From Melieria omissa (Eukaryota > Arthropoda > Insecta > Diptera > Ulidiidae), in contig OZ020269.1 in the NCBI GenBank assembly GCA_963971225.1, positions 34,121,264-34,185,263 of the forward strand: DNA of 64,000 nucleotides, in the 5' to 3' direction. The notes under the pieces were generated by a model. That model made no database searches and had not been told where the DNA came from. It saw only the letters and a program-made list of their open reading frames with translations. This document shows positions 11,354 to 19,964 of the stretch, in pieces. The position numbers were made by a program, and so were the translations under genes. Position 1 is the stretch's first letter. Each line of letters opens with the position of its first letter.

Positions 11354-12113
11354 AACGATTTAAATTGATTCAATTTTTTTTTACAATGTTTAAAAGCATA
11401 AATTTCGCCAAAATGTCATTCAAAATCTTTTTGCTTCTATGGTATTGCGACATGAATTTGTGCGATGCTACGTTTTCGGATCTTTAAAGTTTATCGTGTA
11501 ATTTACTGCTCTAAAATTTATATATCCGACCCTGTCCAACAAGTTATAGGCTTTAAACACGAAAATAAATATCTTGTCTATCATTTTACTAACAAGACGG
11601 CATAGAGACCCGCAAAACCAAAAACAGCACCGCGGCCCATATGCCATTTGGCCCCAAAAGGCTTTTTGCTTGGATATTTGTATTTTTTAAACTTCTAATC
11701 TGATTTGTAGTACTGCGCTGCAAATATGCATATTCAAACTTAGAAAAAAATTGCATATTATTACGAAATGAAATGAAATGAAAACAACCCCATCCCAACT
11801 CTTTTCAATGTGAAGTTCTTCCATCTAAGGTGCTCGTTTTTGCTGTTTTCTTTGTTCAATCACATCACAAAAGAACAACAAATATAGCATCGATTGTGTA
11901 TACTGTGGATGCTTTATTTACAAGAACCATTAGCAAAATAGTTGTTTAAAGTACGATCGTATGGCTAAGATCAAAGTGTAGTATAACTAAAAAACAAATA
12001 AGTACGAAGTTTAGTATGGGTCCCAATGGACCCAAAGAACCAATTAGTAAAAAGCTTGTGTACGACAACACCCCCACCTTGCTTACCTCTTTGAAGCGCA
12101 TACATTATCACAT
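11354..12113. other. Non-coding spacer
   Basis: AT-rich. The only structure seen is a near-palindrome TGGGTCCCAATGGACCCA at about 12016-12033, of the type found near piggyBac-like ends. No gene. Confidence 0.4.
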
Positions 12114-12619
12114 TTAACCCTTTCGACCCCAAAGTTGCCTGAGAGCAACTTCACCTATTTGTCATCTTATAGCAAAAGCTACGATTTAATTTAATTTTAA
12201 TATAAGTAGGCACCAACAAATTAATATTTTTAGGTGCGAATTCAAAGCAAATTACAAAAATTTTACTGTTGTCTTCAAAATAATTTCCAATAATTTGCAT
12301 TGATATCAGGGAAAGTTTGTATTCTAATTGAAATCTACGAATTGGGCACGTTTGATAAAAACCCTGTTTATTTAATAATGGTTATATAAAATCAAAAAGC
12401 GGTAATTTTGTACTTTTCCATTATTATCAAATAGTTTTTCTGTAATTAAAAAATATTGATACAAAATCACCGTTTTTAGCTAAAATTGTTCAAAAGTAAA
12501 CTAGTTCTAAAACTCTAACAAAGAGCTTAAAATGTCCTTTCTTAGGCAAATGTTTTATGATTTAAATACCAAAAAGCAATATCGAGACACAGAGTACAAT
12601 TCGGGGTCGAAAAGGTTAA
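12114..12619 (+). mobile_element. piggyBac-like MITE, copy 3 (506 bp)
   Basis: TTAA at each end (12114-12117 and 12616-12619). Terminal inverted repeats TTAACCCTTTCGACCCC and, from the right end inward, TTAACCTTTTCGACCCC (16 of 17). A subterminal hairpin GTTGCCTGAGAGCAAC lies just inside the left end. Its reverse complement aligns along its length with 3508-3980, so these are two insertions of one family in opposite orientation 8 kb apart. Confidence 0.85.
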
Positions 12620-12719
12620 GCTATTTCTAGTGTACTGAAAGTTTGGACCAGGCAGCACGTTTGGTTTTAAAATAATAACTTTGTGGGTTCATTTGAACCC
12701 CGGTGACTTACCCGAGTAA

Positions 12720-12902
12720 ATGACATTCAGCGAGGACGAGGCAGCAGTTGAAAACACTGCCGAACCGAGGCCTTGGGCCGCTTGCACGAGCAGCTTTAAC
12801 ACTAAAAACTTGCCAGAGTCGGCCGCTAAGACTAAAGGTGTTGTTTCTGTGGCTTGTGGATTCATGCAGTTTCAATCACATCCCTTGGAGTTTTCCTTAT
12901 AG
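12720..12902 (+). other. Short unassigned ORF (60 codons)
   Basis: MTFSEDEAAVENTAEPRPW and onward, preceded by a palindrome GGGTTCATTTGAACCC at about 12688-12703. The acidic start and the palindrome resemble the 5' region of piggyBac-type transposase genes. However, the frame stops after 60 codons with no catalytic segment, so this is at best a remnant. Confidence 0.2.
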
Positions 12903-15736
12903 TTTCCCTTGTAGTTAAAGTAAGTTCTTATTGTTATATCTTTTATCTTTTGTTATTTTTATATCTTTTAGTTAGTAAGTTCAAACAAAAAAATAAATAA
13001 AAATTTCGAATTAATAATAAAAATTCCTGAAATTTAAACGAATAAACATTTCAAGGAGCTAATTATTTTATTTGGAGCTCTTCAATCCAAATCTTTGCGA
13101 TTAAGCTTATTGGGGACAGTAGGGCATCCAGCTCTTTTGACACCTTGGAGCATCGTCGATGAGATGAACACATTTTGATATCCAGCGTTAACTCTTCTTT
13201 CATCTGTTTTCTTCTAGCAAACTTTTGTTTTTCTCATATATCACAAAAAAACATTCGGTTTCGGTGCATCTTAGACAGAAATAGTACTAAAAAGGGTCAA
13301 CTTTTCACCCCAAAACAGTACACATTTTACCCAAAAACTAACTCTTCCATCCAGCTCGTTCAGCCAAATTCCATGTTCACACATGTTTTAGTGTAGTTTA
13401 CCCTTCGGCACTTGAATTCAAGCCAAATCATGGCAGCATTAACAAAACGGCCTAAAGTTTTCATTGCCCGCTAGCGCCGCACGCGTTTTGTTTGTCTCAC
13501 TCTTTTTTTGCTCGTCATTTTATTTATATACTTTTGCAGACTTACAGGCGTCGCTAATTAAATGTCCCAACTTGGAGCCTTTAATAGTTTCCTCCTCATT
13601 GCTGTTGTTGTTGTTTTTGTCTTTATAGCAAAGCTCGTAAATTGTGTTCTTGTTAAAAAACTTTCCGAAGCACATAAATTGCGCAAATAAACAACAAAAA
13701 ACAAAACGCCCATAAATATGCTTAGAAATTGCCTGCTCACATTTGAATATGTCAAAGCGGCATCCGTCACAGCGAGACGCCAAAGGGCGAATCTCGTTCC
13801 TGGGCCACAGTTAACCAGCGCCTTTTGCTATTTGTTTATTTTGTTTGACTTGCGCCGTTGGAGGTATTACGGACTACGATTTTATGGAACAAAAAAGCAA
13901 AAGACAACAACAATTTTTTTTCGCTTCACTTTGGTATGCGAAATGTTTTCAATTATTTGCGCGTTTTGTTGCCGTGCGCACGATTGCAGACAAATGCATT
14001 GGGGTAGGGGGCGGGGGCCGCTACTTGTCAATGGAGTAAGTTTATTTATGTGTTTTGTCTATGAACAAAAGTACATACAGACTATAACACTATAACAGAG
14101 TGTTCTTTCAAAAGGTAAAAGTCGCGGAGAAAGAAAAACAGGGAAGCGAAATTTTAAACAGAACTAAATTAGTTTATGCGCCAAGAAAAAAACTATTTTT
14201 TTTGTTTATTGCTTTTTTACAACGCGCACAAAGAACCGAACTCGAATCGTAGGTTTAAATTCATTTCTCGGAAAATAAGAAGCGGGTAGTTGCTTTGTGT
14301 TGTTTTTGCTGTTGGATGCGTGAAAAGTTTTTGTGGAGAGTCCTTGGCGAAAGTGACCTTGAAGATGGCCAAAGTTCTCAGTGGCCAACTGTAGTGGTGT
14401 CTGATTTACATATTTTCGTGTGCTTTTTGCACTTTGCTATGGCACAGTTTTATTCAATCCTGTACATCGATTGATCCTTAAGTGTCTCCAAAAGGAGGGC
14501 ACATTTTACATATTTTATACCAATGAGTTGGAGGGTCGTGTAGAGTGCAGTTATTTACATAGAAAAAATGTTGTCTTATGAGAAAGTTTGCTAAAACTAT
14601 TATTAGTTGACTGAAATCAGGAAAAGGGACTAACTTTGATGCTTATTTTTGTTGAAAAATAGTAACACGGGTCAGGCTGGACTAGTGATTGAACAACTGA
14701 GGCAATTTGCAAAGTGAGATCTAGACACAAAACTGAATAACCACTTCAAAGTTTTTATATCACTTTGTCCTTTACACAATTGTGCGATATAACTTTAAAA
14801 ACACTGTAGCGTAAATTTTGAATTTACAAGCAATTTTGAATTCATGTCATTCGACATTCGACCGAATGTCGGTCGCCAATCGTTTTCTCGTTGTTGTGTA
14901 AAAAATTGAAAAAAGACAAAAATTCAATACAATTGAATGTGTAAAATTTTCGCGATTAATCTCGCAAAGGGTCGCAAAGGGATGTATTTGAGATTGCAAA
15001 GAAAAAGAGAGATCGGGAATCTGAAACATAATCAATACGAGCACTTTCATACTGGTGGAAAAAATATCCAACTATCTCTTAAACCGGATTCGATTAGTGA
15101 ACAAATTCGCCAATTTACGCTGCGTTGTTCAGAACAGACGGAAACTTAGGCTATGAAAAGCATCTGCGGTGCGCCTGCAGACTTGGACAGTGGTGTAGGC
15201 AGAGATATGAAGATGTTTAAGGTAACGTAACTAAAAAACAACGTTTGGCTGCTGTTCAAGCCCGTTGGGGCTTATGTCATTGTTTAGCAACTAATATCCC
15301 ACTCAGACAATCAGTCAAATTACGCGTTTGAGATATTTGCTCAATTTATCCTCAACTTGTTATTTATAAACTTATAATTATTAAACTGAGTCAAGTTTGA
15401 CTGAAAAACTCTATTTTGCGTTTAAACTAGAAACTGAGTTAAACTCGCACTGAAATATTGGTCCTCACTGCCAGTTTAACTGGAGCAAATATTTCTGATT
15501 TGAGTGTGGCATATATTTTTATTGATATAATAATTTTCCTAGATTTTGACTGTCATTTGTAAATAAATTCTTTGCGCTTTGTATTTCATCAAAAAAATGT
15601 TTCGCCTCGGGATATCAAATGTCTTCTTGTACTTGTGGAACACTCTCCATGGTGAAGTGGTCGCATGGTAAAATAAATAAAAATAACTAATTAAAAGCCA
15701 TAAAAAAACATACTTATGGTTTCTTATAATTTTTCA
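12903..15736. other. Mostly non-coding spacer with one LINE scrap
   Basis: Besides the LINE piece at 13099-13160, there are only overlapping short frames (13175-14095, 14206-15149) without domains. Local G-runs occur at about 14005-14020. Confidence 0.4.
13099..13160 (+). pseudogene. 62-bp LINE fragment, same family as 9875-11344
   Basis: Reads A-I-K-L-I-G-D-S-R-A-S-S-S-F-D-T-L-E-H-R-R then stop, versus AIKLIGDSRASSSIDSLEHR in the LINE (about 10887-10955). The DNA match (GGGGACAGTAGGGCATCCAG shared exactly) begins and ends sharply, so it is a tiny internal fragment, not a 3'-anchored truncated copy. Confidence 0.75.
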
Positions 15737-16049
15737 GAAACCAATTGCTAAACGTTTTTATGGGAGAATACAATTGAAGACGCCAACAATTGAGGCAATC
15801 GCGTGAATGTCACTCAAATGCAAAATGAGGCACCTGAAGGCGGGGTATGTGTCTGCTGCTGCCTGGAAGAAGAAGACAGGCTCTGGGCTGTTAGCCACTG
15901 GGGGCGAGTCGAGCATATCACACGCACCTAAACAAGATTTGCCCCCATTGCACAGTGATTCGTTCCATAAAAAAAATTCAAAAAATTTAAAGTCTCAGAA
16001 TTCGACGATTTTGATGACATTGAAAACAAAAATCTGTGCGAAAAATTAA
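15737..16049 (+). pseudogene. PIF/Harbinger accessory (Myb/SANT-like) protein, partial
   Basis: A splice-acceptor-like TTCTTATAATTTTTCAG ends at 15736. The following frame reads KPIAKRFYGRIQLKTPTIEA then stops, and a second frame from 15807 contains AAWKKKTGSGLLATGGESS, the Gly/Ser linker style found after the Myb/SANT-like domain of Harbinger accessory proteins. Together with the coiled coil at 17107 and the transposase pieces between, this fits a decayed two-gene PIF/Harbinger element. The helix-turn-helix core itself is not visible. Frame breaks mark it as a relic. Confidence 0.35.
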
Positions 16050-16369
16050 TTAGTGTGTATGCAAGAGCTGCTCTTACTTTGCATAGCTGCCATCACTGCA
16101 TCTTGTGTTCTTAAATTGCAAAAGTCATTCAGCTAATAAGAATAAATACAAATTAACATAGATTTGTTATATTATAATTCATAACATAATTAACAAAATT
16201 TGAAAATATTGATATTGTGCGTATTTGAATTTAACTTTGTTATGCTATGAGTTGTGGAACCGAAGTGAAAATTTATTTTTTCTATACGTCAATTCTACAA
16301 TAGAATTTTCCCTACAATGTAGTTCCATAATATCGCTGAGCAACAGCCAACATTTTTCCGAGTTCTTAC

Positions 16370-16450
16370 AAACGGCTCAAACAATCAAAAAACTAAGTAC
16401 GCAGTTGTGATCAGCTTCCAAAAATCCTTTAGAAAAGTATGGTTTGATTT
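16370..16450 (+). repeat. Dispersed short repeat, copy 1
   Basis: Contains AACTAAGTACGCAGTTGTGA and CCAAAAATCCTTTAGAAAAG. Near-identical copies are at 26283-26350 (plus) and 24530-24602 (minus). The preceding 16310-16360 segment (GCTGAGCAACAGCC) is found in inverted order after the 26283 copy. Confidence 0.65.
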
Positions 16451-16522
16451 CAAAAAAAATAATAATAACAGAATTTTCATTATTTTGTGACATTTTTAAA
16501 CAAAACTTGTACCAACGAAATT

Positions 16523-16635
16523 ATGGACGGTGCCTTACTCTTTTTGTATTATCATCATGAATGTGATGGTAACGAAAGAATTGTGCGTAGGCGATTAAGG
16601 GACCAAATCAACCCATTAGATTTACCAAGCGCGGC
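16523..16635 (+). pseudogene. PIF/Harbinger transposase, N-terminal exon
   Basis: The ATG at 16523 opens MDGALLFLYYHHECDGNERI followed by VRRRLRDQINPLDLPSAA. The R-x-R-x-R-D-x-x-N-P-L-D-L-P motif is the hallmark N-terminus of PIF/Harbinger DDE transposases. The exon ends in a good donor (GC|GTAAGTT, 16636). The rest of the transposase is mostly missing. A C-terminal scrap is recognisable about 100 bp further on. Confidence 0.55.
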
Positions 16636-16743
16636 GTAAGTTAAATAAAAAATAAGAACAAACTTACACTGTACAAAGCTCTCTTCCAAAGTTGGTTCAA
16701 GCGAGGCTTTATTCAATGAAGCGAGGCTTTATTCGAAAGCAAG

Positions 16744-16926
16744 ATGTATAGCAGAGAGAACAATCAGCATATTGAAGGGACGCTGGTGGATTTGGAATAT
16801 AACAAAAGAGGCAGGTACGATTCGGTAAAAGTGGCTAGATTTGCAAATGGGTGCGCTTCGCTACACAATGCATTAAGTTTAAAGTACCATTTAACCCTAA
16901 AAAGCTCAGTGGAAAGAAGTATTTGA
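16744..16926 (+). pseudogene. PIF/Harbinger transposase, C-terminal scrap
   Basis: The frame contains RGRYDSVKVARFANGCASLH, matching the C-terminal K-x-x-x-I-x-x-A-C-x-x-L-H-N region of Harbinger DDE proteins (here A-R-F-A-N-G-C-A-S-L-H-N). The catalytic Asp/Asp/Glu segments are absent, so the middle was deleted. A direct duplication of GCGAGGCTTTATTC lies just upstream (about 16703 and 16722). Confidence 0.4.
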
Positions 16927-17106
16927 TGGCGATATTGAATAAGAAACCCAGTTAGCAAGAATCGGTCATAAAATAAGTGATCATATTAAACTTTCTTAAA
17001 TAAGTTAACTTCAATATGTATTAAGTGTTGAATTCATTCATTTAGGATTAATACTAATAAATGACTAAAATCACAGTAACCAGCTACCAATGAGGCAAAC
17101 ACAGGA

Positions 17107-17244
17107 ATGGATGCCAAATTGGACAGGCTACTTCAAATCCAAGAAAGGCTTCTTAAAATCAAAGAGGAGAAACATAAACATTTCCAAGAGCTAAGCGATG
17201 TAAAGCTCAAAATAAAAGCTGGAGCTGGAATCAAAAAACAGTAA
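17107..17244 (+). pseudogene. Coiled-coil C-terminus of a Harbinger accessory protein
   Basis: 45 codons from ATG: MDAKLDRLLQIQERLLKIKE, then EKHKHFQELSDVKLKIKAG to TAA. This strongly heptad-like Leu/Ile/Lys pattern (L-x-x-I-Q-E-R-L-x-x-I-K-E) is the usual tail of Myb/SANT-like proteins carried by PIF/Harbinger elements. It is probably the last exon of the gene whose earlier part is at 15737. Confidence 0.4.
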
Positions 17245-17869
17245 CAATTTAATCAATCACTTTAACTGTTACTGTATTGATTACTGTTTTTCTGCTTGAA
17301 AAAGTTGGCATAATACGAAATCATAACTTTTACGTGACGAGTTGTGTGTTCACGGAACACTTGCGATTCGACCCCAGATTATTTTGAGAATTGGTTGCTA
17401 ATAACACAGCTTAACTAAATCACACTTTTTTCTGTTGCACGTTGTTTTACTACTGTTTTTTACTAATTTCGAATCTACACTCAGATTTTCACTCTAGTTA
17501 GTGAGATGCAGGCACCGTGTCACTTTTTCAGATTGGTCTCTACTTTTCCCATATTTTGTATCGTAATTTCTAAACCTTGTTGCATTAAAATCTTAAAATT
17601 CTGCGGTAATTGGACCTCACAGTCGGAAAATATGTAATTTTAACGCGTTTTCTTTGATGGTCAAAAACATACATACACATTTTTCGTAAATCAATTAACG
17701 AGTTAGGTGTATAATGAAAGCCGACTCATCAAGCAATACAACACAGCCAAATTAGTTGACGGAATACACATTCGCATCGAAATAATACCAATATGTCAAT
17801 TTCAACACTTTTCAGCCATTTATCATTTAAAAAACAAAAGGCCTCACAATTTTTCATAGGTTCCATATG

Positions 17870-18165
17870 TACGAGTGCCACAAAAAACGATTAGAACGCA
17901 TTCAAAAGGCTTTCCTTCGGTTTGCTCTTCGTTCCTCATGCTGACGATGCATGCTCATTGATTTGCGCTCTTTAACAGCAAAAGACCATTCCTCTGTAAA
18001 ATGTTTATCTAGGACTAAATTCGTGGCGCTATTGACATCGTGTCTACTTCAGCGTATAAACTCTTTAGCCTCATTGAGAACTCTACGAAGTCAAGATCTT
18101 TTACTCCACGTTGTAAAACTAATTTTTCTGTTAATGCCCAACTTTTGCGAGCTTTGACTGAGGCT
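17870..18165 (+). pseudogene. Relic of a second non-LTR retrotransposon, RT C-terminal region
   Basis: YECHKKRLERIQKAFLRFAL followed, after a frame change, by LIDLRSLTAK, DIVSTSAYKLFSLIENSTKS and NFSVNAQLLRALTEAN. This is the typical end of insect LINE ORF2 proteins (E-R-I-Q-K-A-F-L-R-F-A-L-R). Several frame changes and stops are present. It is similar in position to the relic at 8817 but not the same sequence. Confidence 0.5.
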
Positions 18166-18171
18166 AACTTA

Positions 18172-18765
18172 CAGCCCGATTCTGTACACTTGATAAATTC
18201 ACCATATTGACTATTTGTCAAGTTTTTATTATTTGTCAAGAATCGGTATTCTATCCCAAAAATAAAAGCTCTTTTCTTGATAAATTGTCAAAAGTTTGAA
18301 TGGTATTGACAACAGCATACAAATTGAAATTTTGCCTATTGAAAATGGAAGAATTGTGCATGTTTACACTTTTACATCAGAGAAAATAAAAAAAAAATGC
18401 CGTTACCTCCCACGAATTATTTTTTGTATGCGAAAAGCGCCTATTGTGATGAAACTATTGAAAAAAACGCACGAACTTATTTCCAGCCCAGCCAGGATTC
18501 GATCCAAGGGCGCTTGGTATGAGAAGCCAGCGCGTACCCGCTGGGCTATCAAGGCCGGTTTTTTTTTGCAAAACTTACTTTACTTAAACTGTTTGTCTTA
18601 TTTTTTGACAATTTAACAACTGTCGCATATTCACCTTATGTTGAATTAAATGAGCTTTTTACTTTATCAATGTTGGATCAGAATACGAGCAAAGCTTTTG
18701 CTTGATAAAAATCTTGACAAAATTTCTTGATAAAAAATTTGTCAAGAATGCACAGAATCAGGCTG
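18172..18765. mobile_element. TA-flanked MITE with tRNA-like insert (594 bp)
   Basis: Left tip CAGCCCGATTCTGTACA, right tip inward CAGCCTGATTCTGTGCA (15 of 17). TA flanks both ends (18170-18171, 18766-18767). TTGATAAA/TTTGTCAAG motifs repeat near both ends. No coding capacity; probably mobilised by a Tc1/mariner-type enzyme. Confidence 0.7.
18485..18557 (-). repeat. tRNA-like (SINE-type) segment inside the MITE
   Basis: On the minus strand it reads CCTTGATAGCCCAGCGGGTA with A-box (TAGCCCAGCGGG) and, 40 bp on, a B-box (GGATCGAATCC). The acceptor and T stems do not pair properly, so it is a tRNA-derived SINE head or fossil, not a working tRNA. Confidence 0.45.
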
Positions 18766-19066
18766 TAACAATAAATAAACATCAATTAACATTACTTAAA
18801 TTAAATAAACAAACTATAAAAGAATGTGTAATGTAACGAAACAAAAGTATTATTAATATAATAAAAATCAAATGAAGAATTAAATAAATTAATTAATAAA
18901 CAAATATGATGTCAACATAAAATTGAGAACTTAAAATTTAAATTAATTTACTTAATAATTTATTTAATAAATTATTTTTGCTTAATTCTATGATGACTTA
19001 ATGCTACCCCCTCCCCCGCCCCCTCATTGCTGCTTGCGCAGTTTGCAAGAGTTCAGATTTTTGAAT

Positions 19067-19345
19067 TCAGAGCTTTTTATCATCTTGCAAAGAGCTCATT
19101 AACCGTAGGAACACAATTGGAGCGTATGGACGTAGGGGGCGCGAAATACGTTCAAACGTTGCCTTGCTCACAATTTCAGCGTGAGCACATGGTGGAATTA
19201 TAAAGGTGAGATCTTCCTTGACAGCTTGTTTTTGACACTGTCTTATACAACGAGAACCAATGTTGTCAAGTACGCTTTCAAAAGAAGGGGAAAAACGACG
19301 AAGTAAATTAAAAGTTTCAAATACAAATTAATAAATAGTGATTGC
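19067..19345 (-). pseudogene. Unrecognised coding segment at the left inverted flank of the P element
   Basis: Open on the minus strand for about 88 codons without an ATG: FSPSFESVLDNIGSRCIRQC, then EDLTFIIPPCAHAEIVSKA, then RPLRPYAPIVFLR and a stop at 19067. The central LTFIIPPC part reappears on the plus strand at 23769-23954, in inverted arrangement on the other side of the P gene, where flanking residues have drifted. That conservation pattern suggests it once encoded protein. I do not recognise the family. It may be a last exon (no start codon). The tip GGAGCGTAT/CCGTAGGAA (19099-19125) has an inverted partner at 24309-24335. Confidence 0.4.
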
Positions 19346-19631
19346 AGCAAAAGGTTTAAGGTTAGTTTATTATTTTGCGCATTTTATTTGATTTTTTATA
19401 TTGATTATTTTTTATCTTTCTATTTAAAAAATTTATTCTAAAATGAATGCGACATTTAAAAAATAATTTTTTTACTTCGCGGGGCAATTCGACATTGGAG
19501 GCTTCGTCAAGAAGTTTGTCGCTTATTTTTTCAAATACCGCTACTTCACAACTATTAATTTTGTTAAAGGCATTCTCTAATTGTATTATTTTTCTGAGAA
19601 AGTCTTGTGAGGGCTTCCTCAGGCCACCATG

Positions 19632-19634
19632 CTA
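19632..19634 (-). other. In-frame premature TAG in the P transposase
   Basis: Codon 657 of the spliced frame is TAG between TWVDQI and HGGLRKPSQDF. I followed the same frame for 89 further codons without another stop, so the downstream sequence is still read as P-type protein. A single base change (for example from TCG) explains it. It removes about 90 C-terminal residues. Confidence 0.85.
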
Positions 19635-19909
19635 AATTTGATCAACCCACGTGAAGGTTGCTTCAGATGCGTGAAATTGAGTAAGATTTAATTTCTTCAA
19701 GATATAGCCTGCAACATACTCCAACGCATCCTCTTGAAGCTCATCACAAGATATGTCTTCGTGCATGGCAATCTCCTGTGCTGGTATTTCCAAACCTTCT
19801 TCAATAGATGTTTCCAAATTTTTTTCAAAATCAATTTCTATTAACTTAAGCCAATTAGTGTCATCGGGCTCTGTGTTTCCTTTAAGCTGAAGCACTTCCG
19901 TGTTTCTAG

Positions 19910-19964
19910 CTGTCAGGGAACAAATATAAGAAATTTGTTAAAGAAAATGCATAGTTAGCCTTAC
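19910..19964 (-). other. Third intron of the P transposase (55 bp)
   Basis: Donor GTAAGG, acceptor CCCTGACAG. If retained, reading continues GKANYAFSLTNFLYLFPDS and stops at a TAG that straddles the acceptor. This gives a protein ending after exon 3 of 4, which parallels the known Drosophila P 66-kDa repressor made by retaining intron 3. Confidence 0.75.

Noticed and set aside
18485..18557. Functional tRNA gene
   Set aside because: A and B boxes are present but the acceptor and T stems do not pair; best seen as a SINE-type relic.
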